A stretch of 64,000 bases of DNA from Uliginosibacterium sp. 31-16 (GCF_030730865.1 NZ_JAVALZ010000001.1:1550001-1614000), one strand, 5' to 3'. Positions 7,628 to 17,041 are shown, counted from the first letter of the stretch. The notes: generated from the sequence alone by a model not told the origin. Numbers and translations are program-made.

Positions 7628-8356
7628 TCACAGATTCAGCATCATCTCGTGTTCATCGGGCAGATCCGCAAAGCCACGCTGTTCGTAGTGCTTGAAGATC
7701 GCGGCGACGATCTCTTCCGGCTCGTCGATCAGCTGGATCAGGTTCATGTCCCCCGGGTTGATCATCTTCTCGCTTACCAGCGTTTCACGGAACCACTCCA
7801 GCAGGCCTCCCCAGAATTTCGTGCCAACCAGGATGACCGGGATCTTGCGCGTCTTGCCGGTCTGGATCAGGGTCAGCGCTTCCATCATCTCGTCCAGCGT
7901 ACCGAAGCCGCCGGGCATCACCACATAAGCCGAGGCGTACTTTACGAACATCACCTTGCGCGGGAAGAAATGACGGAAGGTCTGTGAGACATCCTGATAC
8001 GGATTCCCGCTCTGTTCGTGCGGCAACTGGATGTTCAGCCCCACGGATGGGCTCTTGCCGGCGAACGCGCCCTTGTTGGCCGCTTCCATGATGCCGGGGC
8101 CGCCGCCGGAAATAACCGAAAAGCCCGCATCCGAAAGCAGACGGGCGATTTTTTCGGTTTCCAGATAATAAGGATGATCGGTTGGCGTGCGGGCCGAGCC
8201 GAAGATGCTCACGGCCGGGCGGATGGGCTTGAGGCGCTCAGTCGCCTCGACGAACTCTGACATAATGCCGAAGATCCGCCAGGCCTCGCGTGCCAGCTCG
8301 GTTTGCTCGGTGACCGAGGGGGCGTGAAAGGGTGGCAGCTTGTTTTTTGCGCTCAT
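7628..8356 (-). CDS. LOG family protein (TIGR00730 Rossmann fold)
   Basis: A 242-residue member of the LOG/YgdH-like family, whose characterised relatives are cytokinin riboside 5'-monophosphate phosphoribohydrolases or nucleotide N-glycosidases. Motifs seen are VSIFGSARTP, VISGGGPGIMEAANKGA (about residues 75-91) and VMPGGFGTLDEMMEAL, the PGGxGTxxE signature. The start MSAKNKLPPFHAP at 8356 is chosen over a much longer frame that runs into the polA promoter region. Divergent from polA, with 123 bases between starts. Confidence 0.9.
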   Translation of the reverse strand: MSAKNKLPPFHAPSVTEQTELAREAWRIFGIMSEFVEATERLKPIRPAVSIFGSARTPTDHPYYLETEKIARLLSDAGFSVISGGGPGIMEAANKGAFAGKSPSVGLNIQLPHEQSGNPYQDVSQTFRHFFPRKVMFVKYASAYVVMPGGFGTLDEMMEALTLIQTGKTRKIPVILVGTKFWGGLLEWFRETLVSEKMINPGDMNLIQLIDEPEEIVAAIFKHYEQRGFADLPDEHEMMLNL

Positions 8357-8479
8357 GTTCCGATGCGGTCGTGAGGAAGAAAACCCGATACTGCGTGCAT
8401 TCCCCCTTGTGAGGCAAGACCATCTGCCCGCTTCGCCCCTGGCCCGTTCCTCGTTTTGCACATTTGACCTGAATCCGCC

Positions 8480-11275
8480 ATGCCCAAACTTCTGCTCGTC
8501 GACGGTTCCAGTTATCTGTTCCGTGCCTTTCATGCTCTGCCCGATCTGCGCAACAAGGCCGGTGAGCCCACCGGAGCGCTGCGCGGCGTGCTCAGCATGC
8601 TCCTGCCTCTGCGCGATTCGATCGGCGCGACTCACGCCGTGTGCGTGTTCGACGCCAAGGGCAAGACCTTCCGCAACGACTGGTATCCCGAATACAAGGC
8701 GACCCGCAAGCCCACGCCGGAAGACCTCGTGCCGCAGATCGAGCCGATCCAGACTTGCGTGCGTGCGCTCGGCTGGCCGGTGATCGTCGAGCCCGGCGTG
8801 GAGGCCGATGACGTGATCGGCACGCTCACGCGTCAGGCCGTCGAGCGCGGCTTCGAGGTGATCATTTCTACCGGCGACAAGGACATGGCCCAGCTCGTCC
8901 AGCCCGGCGTGACGCTCATGAACACGATGACGAACGAATCACTCGATTCGGCCGGCGTGCTGGAGAAATTCGGCGTGCCGCCCGAGCGCATCGTCGACTA
9001 CCTCACCCTGATGGGCGATACCGTCGACAACGTACCGGGCGTCGAGAAGTGTGGCCCCAAGACCGCCGTGAAATGGCTGGCCGAATACGGCACGCTCGAC
9101 AACATCGTTGCCAATGCAGACAGCATCAAGGGTGTGGTTGGCGAGAATCTGCGCCGCGCGCTGGACTTCATCCCCATGGGCAAGAAGCTCGTCACCATCG
9201 TCACCGACGTGCCGCTGGCCGAGAAGCTCGATGAGCTGACCTGGCGCGAGCCGGATAACGCCACCCTGCTGGAGCACTACACCCGCTGGGAATTCAAGGG
9301 CTGGCTGCGCGCCTTGCAGGGCGCCGCGGGCTCCGGGCCGGCGGCTGCCACGCCCGCAGCCGGTGAGCAGGGTGGTCTGTTTGGCGAAAGCAGTGCCTCC
9401 GCTCCGCAACGCAGCTTCGCGCCTGCGCGACCTGGCGATGACGAACCTGTGATCCGCAGCGCCGCGCACCGCGAAGCCTACGAGTGCATCCTCACGCGCG
9501 AAACCTTCGACAAGTGGCTCGCCAAAATCGACGCCGCCGCGCTTACTGCTTTCGACACCGAAACCGACAGCCTCGACGGCATGCTGGCGCATCTCGTGGG
9601 CATGAGCTTCTGCGTCACGCCGGGCGAGGCCGCCTACCTGCCGCTCGCCCACCGCTACCCCGGTGTGCCGGATCAGTTGCCGCTCGCCGACGTGCTGGCT
9701 GCGCTGAAGCCCTGGTTCGAGGACGCAAGCAAGCCCAAACTCGGCCAGAACCTGAAATACGACATGCATGTGCTGGCCAACCACGGCATCACCCTGCGCG
9801 GCGTGGCGGAAGACACCCTGCTCGAATCCGCCGCGTGGGAGAGCGACAAGGGCCACGATCTGGATGGTCTGGCCAAACGCTATACTGACATGGAAACCCT
9901 GTCCTATGCCGACGTGTGCGGCAAGGGCGCCAAGGCCATCGGCTTTGCTGATGTTGATCTCGCAATCGCCACGGCCTACGGTGCCGAGGATGCCGACGTC
10001 ACCCTGCGCGTGCATCAGAAACTCAGCCCGCTGATTGCTGCAGAGCCAGGCCTGACGCGGGTCTACAGGCAGGTCGAACTGCCCGTGCAGGAAGTGCTGT
10101 GGGCCATGGAGCGCGAGGGCGTGCTGATCGATTCGCAGCTCCTCATGCAGCAGAGTGACGAACTGGGCCGCAAGATGCTGGAGATCGAACAGCAGGCTTA
10201 TGAGGCGGCCGGCCAGCCCTTCAATCTGAACAGTCCCAAGCAACTGGGTGAAATCCTCTTCGAGCAGCTCAAGCTGCCCGTGAAGAAGAAGACCCCCAGC
10301 GGCGCGCCCAGCACCGACGAAGAAGTGCTCGCCGAACTCGCGCTCGACTATCCGCTGCCCAAGCTGCTGCTCGATTACCGCAGCATGGCCAAGCTGAAGA
10401 ACACGTATACCGACAAATTGCCGCGCAGCGTGAATCCGCAAACCGGCCGCGTACACACCAGCTTCTCGCAGACCGGCGCGATTACCGGGCGGCTGGCCTC
10501 CAGTGAGCCCAATCTGCAGAACATCCCGGTGCGCACGCCCGAAGGCCGCCGTATCCGTCAGGCCTTCATCGCGCCGCCCGGCTGCAGCATCGTCTCGGCC
10601 GACTACTCGCAGATCGAGCTACGCATCATGGCGCACCTTTCCGGTGACGAGCGCCTGCTCGAAGCTTTCGCCCAGGGCGAAGACGTGCACCGCGCCACGG
10701 CGGCCGAAGTCTTCGGCGTGCCCAGTGCCGAGGTCAGCAGCGAGCAGCGCCGTTATGCCAAGACCATCAACTTCGGCCTGATCTACGGCATGAGCGCGCA
10801 CGGCCTCGCGCGCTCACTGGATATCGAACGCGCCGCCGCGCAGAGCTGGATCGACCGCTACTTCGCCCGATACCCCGGCGTCGCCCGCTACATGGAGCAC
10901 ACCCGCATTGCCGCGCGCACCCAGGGCTACGTCGAAACCGTTTTCGGCCGCCGCCTGTGGCTGGCCGAAATCAAGAGCAGCAACGCCGGCCGCCGCCAGG
11001 GCGCCGAGCGCGCCGCCATCAACGCCCCGATGCAGGGCACCGCGGCCGATCTGGTCAAGCTCGCGATGCGCAGCGTGTATGACTGGCTGAACGCCGAAGG
11101 ATTGCAGAGCAAATTGCTGCTGCAGGTGCATGACGAACTGATCCTCGAAGTTCCGGAGGCCGAGCTGTCACTGGTCCGCGAGAAGCTCCCCGCATTGATG
11201 GCCGGCGTGGCGGAGCTGAAGGTGCCGCTGCTGGCGGAGGTGGGGGTGGGCGCTAATTGGGATGAGGCGCATTGA
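8480..11275 (+). CDS. polA: DNA polymerase I
   Basis: A 931-residue repair and Okazaki-fragment processing polymerase. Three domains are visible. The 5'-3' exonuclease begins MPKLLLVDGSSYLFRAFHAL (residues 1 to about 290). The 3'-5' exonuclease has intact acidic residues (AFDTETDSLDG near residue 355). The polymerase has motif A (DYSQIELRIMAHL), motif B (RRYAKTINFGLIYGMSAHG) and motif C (VHDELILEVP). All catalytic residues look intact, so proofreading is predicted active. The length is typical (928 in E. coli). It stands alone, divergent from the LOG gene. Confidence 0.98.
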   Translation: MPKLLLVDGSSYLFRAFHALPDLRNKAGEPTGALRGVLSMLLPLRDSIGATHAVCVFDAKGKTFRNDWYPEYKATRKPTPEDLVPQIEPIQTCVRALGWPVIVEPGVEADDVIGTLTRQAVERGFEVIISTGDKDMAQLVQPGVTLMNTMTNESLDSAGVLEKFGVPPERIVDYLTLMGDTVDNVPGVEKCGPKTAVKWLAEYGTLDNIVANADSIKGVVGENLRRALDFIPMGKKLVTIVTDVPLAEKLDELTWREPDNATLLEHYTRWEFKGWLRALQGAAGSGPAAATPAAGEQGGLFGESSASAPQRSFAPARPGDDEPVIRSAAHREAYECILTRETFDKWLAKIDAAALTAFDTETDSLDGMLAHLVGMSFCVTPGEAAYLPLAHRYPGVPDQLPLADVLAALKPWFEDASKPKLGQNLKYDMHVLANHGITLRGVAEDTLLESAAWESDKGHDLDGLAKRYTDMETLSYADVCGKGAKAIGFADVDLAIATAYGAEDADVTLRVHQKLSPLIAAEPGLTRVYRQVELPVQEVLWAMEREGVLIDSQLLMQQSDELGRKMLEIEQQAYEAAGQPFNLNSPKQLGEILFEQLKLPVKKKTPSGAPSTDEEVLAELALDYPLPKLLLDYRSMAKLKNTYTDKLPRSVNPQTGRVHTSFSQTGAITGRLASSEPNLQNIPVRTPEGRRIRQAFIAPPGCSIVSADYSQIELRIMAHLSGDERLLEAFAQGEDVHRATAAEVFGVPSAEVSSEQRRYAKTINFGLIYGMSAHGLARSLDIERAAAQSWIDRYFARYPGVARYMEHTRIAARTQGYVETVFGRRLWLAEIKSSNAGRRQGAERAAINAPMQGTAADLVKLAMRSVYDWLNAEGLQSKLLLQVHDELILEVPEAELSLVREKLPALMAGVAELKVPLLAEVGVGANWDEAH

Positions 11276-11281
11276 TTGAGT

Positions 11282-11312
11282 AGCCCGGATTCCGCTGCGT
11301 TGTATCCGGGCT
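11282..11312. repeat. Palindromic repeat after polA
   Basis: AGCCCGGAT and ATCCGGGCT form a perfect 9-bp inverted repeat around a 13-base loop, 6 bases after the polA stop. This AGCCCGGAT-type palindrome is a common interspersed repeat in proteobacteria. It could help end polA transcription, but it lacks a T-run. Confidence 0.6.
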
Positions 11313-11352
11313 GCTTGATGGTTGAATTGCTTGATTACATCCGGAGGTTTTC

Positions 11353-12720
11353 GTGACTGATGTCTCCACGTCCAGTGCAAGCGAGCGAATGTCCAAGGCC
11401 CGCGCTCGCTTATTCAGTGAGCTCTCTAAGCCAACTGAGTCGGGTTCATTATCTGAGTCTTTTTGTGTCAGTTGCACACAATGTGCAACTCGCATGGAAT
11501 ACATGCCGGGCTTGGCGGAGCACGTTGTTTGTGCGAAGTGCCGCTCGATCTATGAAGTAGGCAGAGAATCAAACATCCGACTTCAGAAGAGGTATGCATT
11601 TTCTGAAGCTGTGCAACCTCAAATTAAAGTCGGCATGCGCGGCGACATACGTGGTGCTAATTGGGTGGTTGTAGGATGGAGGTATTCGAAACTTCGCAAG
11701 GGCGAAATCGCTGTTGGGAAAATTTTCGAATACCAGATTTTTAATGCATTTTGGGGGTTTCGTTGGCTAGTCTATGACGAACATTCGTGGCAAATGTTAA
11801 TGCCTGTCAAGGGAAAGCAAGATGAGCAGCGCGGGATTGGTTTGGCCGGGAAAAACAATTTCGATCAGAGCAAGCTAAGTGCGGACACAATTTGCGCAGA
11901 AGGTATGTTCGAGAACTCTCCTGTTTCGACGAGGAGTATTCCAATTCTTTCCGAATTTCACCGAGCTGGGAATCTTATAAAATTCGAATCGTCCGGACAA
12001 ACAACATGGTATGAGATTGCTTTGTTAGAGGATGATGCGCTCAGATACTGGGCGCTAGGTGCCGAAGATATTGAATCCAAAAATCCCGAAATGGAATCGG
12101 CTGGCTTGTTATTTCCGGCACTGATTGTCGCCATTCCTTCATGCATTGCCGTGTCATTCCGTTTTTTTGACCCTGGGATGAGGGATGGTGACAGTTACGA
12201 TCCGGAAGTGATCGTAATGCTCTTTCAGTTGGCCGCACTATTCTTTTTCCCCGTTGGATACGGAATTTATTTTTTGATGAGAAGCCTGTTGCCGAAAGGT
12301 CTCCGTAGAGTCCGCACTCACCTTGTAGGCGCCGCATCTTTGTACTTGCTGGCAGTGCTGCCTCTGTTGTTCTCGGGGGTGGTTTTGTTTGCATTTATCG
12401 CCTTCTTTGTTTTGGTAATGTATTTGCGATTTCCTGCGCAAAAATCCATCGAGGGAGCCTTCAACAATAGGCGCTCTCCAGTTGCCGTTAAATATCTGTG
12501 GAGAATATATATATCGTCTGTTTGCGCAGCGGCTTTGAGTTGGGCTGGTTATGTGGTCTGGTTTGGTGATTTTCCAGAGTCACCTAGATCGCTTATTGTT
12601 TCGATTGTTGTCATGGTGCCGTTTTGTATTTTGTTGCCATTCAAAGGCCGGACTGAAGAAAAAGGCCGTTTTAATGATTTTGTAGAAGGCGTTTCTTTTG
12701 ATCGTGTTGGGGACGATTGA
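11353..12720 (+). CDS. DUF4178-like membrane protein, atypical base composition
   Basis: A 455-residue protein. Residues about 40-65 hold two CxxC pairs (CTQC, CAKC), a small zinc-ribbon. Next comes a beta-rich domain (IKVGMRGDIRGANWVVVGWRY, with WLVYDEHSWQMLMP) that resembles DUF4178. Several hydrophobic segments follow (LLFPALIVAIPSCIAV, MLFQLAALFFFPVGYGIYFL, LYLLAVLPLLFSGVVLFAFI, IYISSVCAAALSWAGYVVW, SLIVSIVVMVPFCILL), giving about five to six membrane passes. The GTG at 11353 is supported by a GGAGG 5 bases upstream. Codon use is clearly AT-richer than every neighbour, a sign of acquisition. Function unknown; DUF4178 proteins are often found near other membrane and phospholipid-related genes. 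Confidence 0.75.
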   Translation: MTDVSTSSASERMSKARARLFSELSKPTESGSLSESFCVSCTQCATRMEYMPGLAEHVVCAKCRSIYEVGRESNIRLQKRYAFSEAVQPQIKVGMRGDIRGANWVVVGWRYSKLRKGEIAVGKIFEYQIFNAFWGFRWLVYDEHSWQMLMPVKGKQDEQRGIGLAGKNNFDQSKLSADTICAEGMFENSPVSTRSIPILSEFHRAGNLIKFESSGQTTWYEIALLEDDALRYWALGAEDIESKNPEMESAGLLFPALIVAIPSCIAVSFRFFDPGMRDGDSYDPEVIVMLFQLAALFFFPVGYGIYFLMRSLLPKGLRRVRTHLVGAASLYLLAVLPLLFSGVVLFAFIAFFVLVMYLRFPAQKSIEGAFNNRRSPVAVKYLWRIYISSVCAAALSWAGYVVWFGDFPESPRSLIVSIVVMVPFCILLPFKGRTEEKGRFNDFVEGVSFDRVGDD

Positions 12721-12816
12721 AACGGCGGCATCCTCCGCGAGCCTGGCAGGGTCAATGTCATTAAGCCTTGTAGCCCTGCGCTGACCAAGCTTCATGGCTG
12801 GCCGAATGTTTTGTCC

Positions 12817-12850
12817 GTTCGGGTTACGCCTTTGGCTAACCCTCCCTACG
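12817..12850. repeat. Dispersed repeat with GGGTTACGCC...GGCTAACCC palindrome
   Basis: GGGTTACGCC-TTT-GGCTAACCC is an imperfect inverted repeat in the 228-base gap between the acquired-looking membrane protein and the methyltransferase. Sequences of the form TTCGGGTTACGCC...GGCTAACCC are frequent intergenic repeats in beta- and gammaproteobacteria. A fragment (GCCGAAGGCGTAACCCGAC) also occurs at about 5199-5217. Confidence 0.55.
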
Positions 12851-12948
12851 CCCCCCGAAGACCCGCAGCACACGGCTCTGTGCGGGCAGGCGTGCCGAAG
12901 ATGCCCGGCTGACGTGCTTCTCCGGGCAACACTTGTGGAAAAACCGAG

Positions 12949-13572
12949 ATGAGCCGTGACTATTTCAACGCCGCCGCAGCTGATTGGGACACACCGGTGC
13001 GTGTGGAGCGGGCGCAGAAGATTGCCGAGGTGATCCGGCGCGAAGTGCGCCTCGCGCCCGAGGCGGTAGTGGCGGATTACGGCAGCGGCACCGGACTGAT
13101 TGCGGCGGCACTCGCGCCACATGTTGCGCGCGTGGTGGCGCTGGATAATGCCGCGAACATGCTCGCAGTGCTGGCCGACAAGTGTCGCGCCGGCGGCATT
13201 GCGAACATCGAGACGCGCTTGTGCGATATCGAGACGGACAGTTTCGCAGCGCCGTTCTGCGATGTGTTTGTTTCCAGTCTGGTGTTGCATCATCTGCGCT
13301 CGCCGGAGCGCTACGCGGCAGCGGCCTGGCAGGCGTTGCGCCCCGGTGGCGTGGCGGCGGTGATCGACCTCGACTGCGAGGGGGGCGATTTCCACACGGG
13401 GCACGATGAGGTGCATCACCATGGCTTCGAGCGTGCGGCGCTGGTGCAGGTTTTTGTGGAGGCGGGCTTCGCCAGACCGAGCGTCCGCACCGCGCTTACG
13501 ATCCGCAAGCTGGGCCGCGCGGGCGTGGAGCGCGACTTCACGTTGTTCATCCTGCAGGCGCGCAAGGGCTGA
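12949..13572 (+). CDS. Class I SAM-dependent methyltransferase
   Basis: A 207-residue soluble methyltransferase. Motif I (SAM binding) is VVADYGSGTGLIAAAL near residue 43, the acidic loop of motif II is VVALDNAANML, and motif IV is FCDVFVSSLVLHHL. The overall pattern matches the UbiE/UbiG-like type 11 fold. The start MSRDYFNAAAADWDTP is the usual small N-terminal cap. The substrate is unknown. It has no operon partner; a DJ-1/PfpI gene follows after 225 bases. Confidence 0.85.
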   Translation: MSRDYFNAAAADWDTPVRVERAQKIAEVIRREVRLAPEAVVADYGSGTGLIAAALAPHVARVVALDNAANMLAVLADKCRAGGIANIETRLCDIETDSFAAPFCDVFVSSLVLHHLRSPERYAAAAWQALRPGGVAAVIDLDCEGGDFHTGHDEVHHHGFERAALVQVFVEAGFARPSVRTALTIRKLGRAGVERDFTLFILQARKG

Positions 13573-13608
13573 TCAAGTCGGCGAAGCCATCGCCTGATCC
13601 TGCCGTGT

Positions 13609-13644
13609 GGCTTGAAAAACCGCTTCTGGCGGGCTTCTTCAGCC
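13609..13644. terminator. Hairpin of the dispersed CCGC-TTCT-GGCGG family
   Basis: GGCTTGAA...CCGCTTCTGGCGG...TTCTTCAGCC forms an interrupted hairpin 37 bases after the methyltransferase stop. The inner pair is CCGC/GGCGG around TTCT and the outer pair is GGCT-GAA/TTC-AGCC. Similar sequences follow other genes in this window, so it is probably a 3'-end or terminator element. Confidence 0.5.
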
Positions 13645-13797
13645 ATCCTGCCTGTGTAGCGGCGCCGGGCGGGCGTGTGCATGGAGCTTGGCCGGAGACG
13701 TCCGCCACATGCGGCTTTCCACTGTGCCGGTTTGCATGCTTGATGGCCGTGCGCGACACTCCGGTTTTCGCCCGTGCTTCATGAACAGGAGTGCGCC

Positions 13798-14409
13798 ATG
13801 CACATCGGCATCTACGTTTTTGATCCGGTGGAGGTTCTCGACTTCGCCGGCCCTTACGAGGTTTTCACGACTGCCGCACGGGTGCATGGGCGCAGCCAGC
13901 CGGGGGTGCCGCTGTTCGAGGTGTGCACCATCGCGGCGGGTCATGCGCCGGTTACAGCGCGGGCCGGGCTGCCAGTATTGCCCGATTGCACCATCGCCGA
14001 TCACCCGCCGCTGGATGTGCTGATCATCCCCGGCGGGGTGGTGACGGCGGAGCTGGCGCGGCCTGAGGTGATTGAGTGGATCGCGCGGCAGGCCGGACAG
14101 GTGCAGACTCTGGCCTCGGTATGTACCGGCGCCTTCCTGCTGGCGCAGGCCGGTGTGCTGCGGGGGCGTGCGGTGACCACACACTGGGAAGACACCGCCG
14201 ATCTGCGTGCGATGTTCGCCGGGCTGGAGGTGCGCGAAGGCCTGCGCTGGGTGGATGAGGGCGCGGTGGTGAGTTCTGCCGGCATCTCGGCGGGCATCGA
14301 TATGTGCCTGCATCTGGTGGAGCGTCTTGCCGGCCGCGCGCTGGCGGAGTGCACGGCACGCCAGCTGGAGTTTGACTGGACGGAGAACGGCGGCAGGCCG
14401 GCTAGCTGA
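13798..14409 (+). CDS. DJ-1/PfpI family protein (isocyanide hydratase-like)
   Basis: A 203-residue class I glutamine amidotransferase-like protein. The start [23 protein letters not shown] matches the branch that includes isocyanide hydratases and the N-terminal domain of GlxA-type regulators. The nucleophile elbow is [15 protein letters not shown] with Cys near residue 105, and a THWED segment lies downstream. There is no C-terminal AraC domain. An AGGAG lies 6 bases before the ATG at 13798. The 3' end overlaps the convergent chemoreceptor gene by 8 bases. Confidence 0.85.
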   Translation: MHIGIYVFDPVEVLDFAGPYEVFTTAARVHGRSQPGVPLFEVCTIAAGHAPVTARAGLPVLPDCTIADHPPLDVLIIPGGVVTAELARPEVIEWIARQAGQVQTLASVCTGAFLLAQAGVLRGRAVTTHWEDTADLRAMFAGLEVREGLRWVDEGAVVSSAGISAGIDMCLHLVERLAGRALAECTARQLEFDWTENGGRPAS

Positions 14410-16018
14410 TCCGGAAACGCTGGGCGAGCTGGTGCATTTCGTCGGTGAGATCACTGAGTGCTTTTGCCGAATCCGAGGTCTGTTCTGCCGCATGGGTGCC
14501 TTGCTCGGAATCGGTGGCGATTTCTTCCACGCGGGAGGCGATCTCGTGCGCGGCAACGGCTTGCTCCTTGAGCGCATCAAAAATGGCGGAGACCGCATCA
14601 GCCGCAGAGACAACGGCGGTCTGGATTTCCGTGATGGCTTCGCCTGCACGACCCGCCAGTGCAACGCCTTCGGTGACGCGTGCGGTTGAGGCCTGCATGC
14701 CGTTGGCGACGCTGTGGGTGCCTTGCTGGATCATGTCGACCATCTGCGAGATTTGATGGGTTGAGCCACTTGTGCGCTCGGCCAATTTGCGCACTTCGTC
14801 TGCAACGACAGCAAACCCCCGGCCGGATTCGCCTGCGCGGGCTGCCTCGATGGCAGCATTCAGCGCGAGCAGGTTGGTCTGGTCGGCGATCTCGCGGATG
14901 ACCTGAACGGTGTTGGTGATCTGCTCTGAATGGCTCTGCAAGGTTGTGACAGCCTCAACGGCCTGCTGGACCGTGCTGGAAATGAGACTGATCTCTTCGG
15001 CGGCCTGGCGGATGACCTGCCCGCCACTCTGGGCCAGCTCTTCGGTCCGGATGGCGATTTCGCGGGATTCATTGGCGAGATCGCGAACCTGATCCACCGA
15101 AACCGACATTTCCTCGACGGCGGCGGCCATGGCGGCGGCTGACTTGGATTGGCGTAGCGATGCTCGGGAGCCTTCGCCTGCCGCCTCGTCCAGCGAGTGG
15201 GCCTGAGGCGTCATGGATTCGATGCGGTCCACGAGATCCGCCACCAACTCATGCAGCTTGCTGCGCATGAGGACGATCTGAGTCAGCACTTCGCCGATCT
15301 CGTCATACATATTGACTGGCAACGGTACCGACAGGTCGCCACTTTCGGCGATGCCGCGCAGCAGTTCGCGTGTGCGCACCATGTTGCGGGTGAGATAGCT
15401 GATCATGGCGGCAAACATGGCAATGCCTGCAAGCATGGCAAATGCGATCATGCCGAGACCCAGCGTGCGTTGCCCATACAGGGCGATTCCTTCACCCAGC
15501 AACATCAGTGCAGTAAAGACAATGAAGGTGGCCCAGAAGCGCCAGGCAAGCCGCACATGCCGGTTGAATGCGACGAGTTTGCCCAGCCAGCCGCCAGGCA
15601 GACTGTTGCCCGCTTCGAGGTGCAGGCCGGGGCGGGCATACAAGGCTTCTGCGTGCTGGATCTCGGCGCGACTGGCTTCTGTCCGAACCGACATGTAACC
15701 CTCGCCGTTGGGCAGGCAGGTGACGGCAGCTCGTACCCAGTAGTGGTCGCCGTTCTTGCAGCGGTTTTTGACAATGCCGGTCCACGGGCGTCCGGCCTTG
15801 AGCGTTGCCCAGAGATCACGAAAAGCTTCGGCGGGCATGTCCGGATGGCGCAGCATGTTGTGTGGCTGACCGATCAGTTCGCTTTTTTCGTAGCCGGAAA
15901 TCTCGATGAACGCCGCGTTGACGTGAGTGATTTGGCCTTTGGCGTTGGTGCGACTGATGATGACCCTGCCGCTTGGGTAGGGACGTTCTTTTCCACTCAC
16001 GGGCTGATTGTTACGCAT
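14402..16018 (-). CDS. PAS-domain methyl-accepting chemotaxis protein (Aer-like)
   Basis: A 538-residue chemoreceptor. The N-terminal PAS domain (about 20-125: [23 protein letters not shown], then [13 protein letters not shown]) is the redox/energy-sensing type seen in Aer. Two adjacent membrane segments follow ([20 protein letters not shown] and [19 protein letters not shown], about 160-205) with no sizeable periplasmic domain, then a HAMP-like stretch and a long cytoplasmic signalling helix with the conserved tip [19 protein letters not shown]. It would signal to CheA/CheW. GAGGAC 3 bases before the ATG at 16018 supports this start. No che genes are in the window. Confidence 0.92.
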   Translation of the reverse strand: MRNNQPVSGKERPYPSGRVIISRTNAKGQITHVNAAFIEISGYEKSELIGQPHNMLRHPDMPAEAFRDLWATLKAGRPWTGIVKNRCKNGDHYWVRAAVTCLPNGEGYMSVRTEASRAEIQHAEALYARPGLHLEAGNSLPGGWLGKLVAFNRHVRLAWRFWATFIVFTALMLLGEGIALYGQRTLGLGMIAFAMLAGIAMFAAMISYLTRNMVRTRELLRGIAESGDLSVPLPVNMYDEIGEVLTQIVLMRSKLHELVADLVDRIESMTPQAHSLDEAAGEGSRASLRQSKSAAAMAAAVEEMSVSVDQVRDLANESREIAIRTEELAQSGGQVIRQAAEEISLISSTVQQAVEAVTTLQSHSEQITNTVQVIREIADQTNLLALNAAIEAARAGESGRGFAVVADEVRKLAERTSGSTHQISQMVDMIQQGTHSVANGMQASTARVTEGVALAGRAGEAITEIQTAVVSAADAVSAIFDALKEQAVAAHEIASRVEEIATDSEQGTHAAEQTSDSAKALSDLTDEMHQLAQRFRIS

Positions 16019-16384
16019 GCTGTCCTCGACGGTTTGTTTTTTTGGCAGACCAATCTGAATATGGGAAATACCTTCCACAGGACTGCGATTGTTTGCCCGT
16101 AGGTCTGGAACATTCCGCCTTGGGTTGTCGAGGATTCATGCCCGGACCGTATTTTCCGGATGCCATGCTCAGTGCAAGAGTGATGACTGGCGCGCGACCC
16201 ATCTCGTACCGGCCGCTGGATAGTTCTGGATGAGCGGGGGATGTGAATGCCTGTGGCAATAACTGATGCAACGGGCCGTGGCGATCTTCCGCGGTTTTAT
16301 GGCGACTCCGCGCACTGCGGATCAGCATGCATGGGGTGAGTCTGGCGCGTACGCAGGCGTTTTTGTGGCGCCTGCGGGCGTGAA
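16019..16384. other. 366-base stretch without a credible gene
   Basis: This gap lies between the chemoreceptor start and the end of the UmuD-like gene, both on the minus strand. Open frames through it are shadows without ribosome-binding sites or recognisable proteins. The only clear structure is the hairpin at 16352-16376. The promoter of the chemoreceptor gene must lie in the left part. Confidence 0.6.
16352..16376 (-). terminator. Hairpin after the umuD-like gene
   Basis: CGCAGGCG and CGCCTGCG form a perfect 8-bp stem around a 9-base loop, 8 bases beyond the stop of the minus-strand UmuD-like gene. There is no T-run after it in the gene direction, so it is a weak or factor-dependent terminator at best. 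Confidence 0.4.
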
Positions 16385-16879
16385 TTACGCCCAGAAGCGT
16401 TTGAAACTGCCGACGACCACGCCCCAGATGGTTAGCTCGCTGCCGTCTTCCGGCTGTATTTCCGGCACGTCGGGCGCGTCGGCCTGCAAGGCAGTCTTGC
16501 GACCGCGATGATGCAGGCGGCGCACCAGACGCTCGCCATTCACGAGAGCCAGCACAATATGGCCGTGGGCAGGCTGGATGCGTTTGTCGACGATGAGCAT
16601 GTCGCCCTCGAAGATGCCGGCGCCTGCCATGGCGTCGTCGCGTGCCTGGAAGCAGAAGCTGTGATCGTCGTGGCGAACGAGATAGTCGTGCACGTCGAGG
16701 CGGCTGCTTTCGTCGTCGGTACTCGTCGGCGGCGCTTCTGCCGAGCGGCCGGACACCATCAGTGGCCGGGTGCGTGCGGCTTTGCGCCGGGTGCGCCGGA
16801 TCTCCGGAAACGACTCCGGTGGCGCGGACGGCGAGGCGCCGACGAGGCTGACGAAGGGAAGCGGGATCTGCTCGGACAT
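16385..16879 (-). CDS. UmuD/LexA-type S24 protein lacking the Ser-Lys dyad
   Basis: A 164-residue protein whose C-terminal half aligns along the UmuD fold: LDVHDYLVRHDDHSF, FQARDDAMAGAGIFEGDMLIVD, HGHIVLALVNGERLVRRL and IWGVVVGSFKRF. In E. coli UmuD the catalytic Ser-60 lies in GDSM and Lys-97 in VKKL. Here the equivalent positions are Ala-83 (DDAM) and Arg-120 (VRRL), so self-cleavage by the normal mechanism should be impossible. The N-terminal arm (PLPFVSLVGASPSAP) recalls the UmuD cleavage region but lacks the Cys-Gly or Ala-Gly site, and an Arg-rich insertion (RRTRRKAARTR) follows. A perfect CTGT-N8-ACAG operator lies just upstream. No umuC or imuB gene is adjacent. It may act as a constitutive UmuD'-like partner or a competitor of UmuD; this is inference. 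Confidence 0.8.
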   Translation of the reverse strand: MSEQIPLPFVSLVGASPSAPPESFPEIRRTRRKAARTRPLMVSGRSAEAPPTSTDDESSRLDVHDYLVRHDDHSFCFQARDDAMAGAGIFEGDMLIVDKRIQPAHGHIVLALVNGERLVRRLHHRGRKTALQADAPDVPEIQPEDGSELTIWGVVVGSFKRFWA

Positions 16880-16890
16880 GGCGACGATAG

Positions 16891-16906
16891 CTGTAAATAA
16901 AAACAG
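16891..16906 (-). promoter_or_regulatory. LexA box
   Basis: CTGT-AAATAAAA-ACAG is a perfect match to the beta/gammaproteobacterial SOS box (CTGT-N8-ACAG with an AT-rich centre). It ends 11 bases upstream of the ATG at 16879 of the UmuD-like gene, a typical place for a LexA operator overlapping promoter or start. The gene is therefore predicted to be damage-inducible. Confidence 0.88.
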
Positions 16907-17041
16907 TATCTTGGCTGGGGCTTTGGCTGTCAAGCGAGGCGCGCACATGCCGTCTGCTCGCCGGCTTGCCGGGCCCGGGAATCCGGCCGGTGGCGCTGAT
17001 TCGGCAGCCGCGTCAGTCGCCAGCGCGATCGGGACGGCAGA

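Noticed and set aside
8939-10456. A 505-codon open frame antisense to polA
   Set aside because: Shadow of the polymerase frame; all conserved motifs are on the plus strand.
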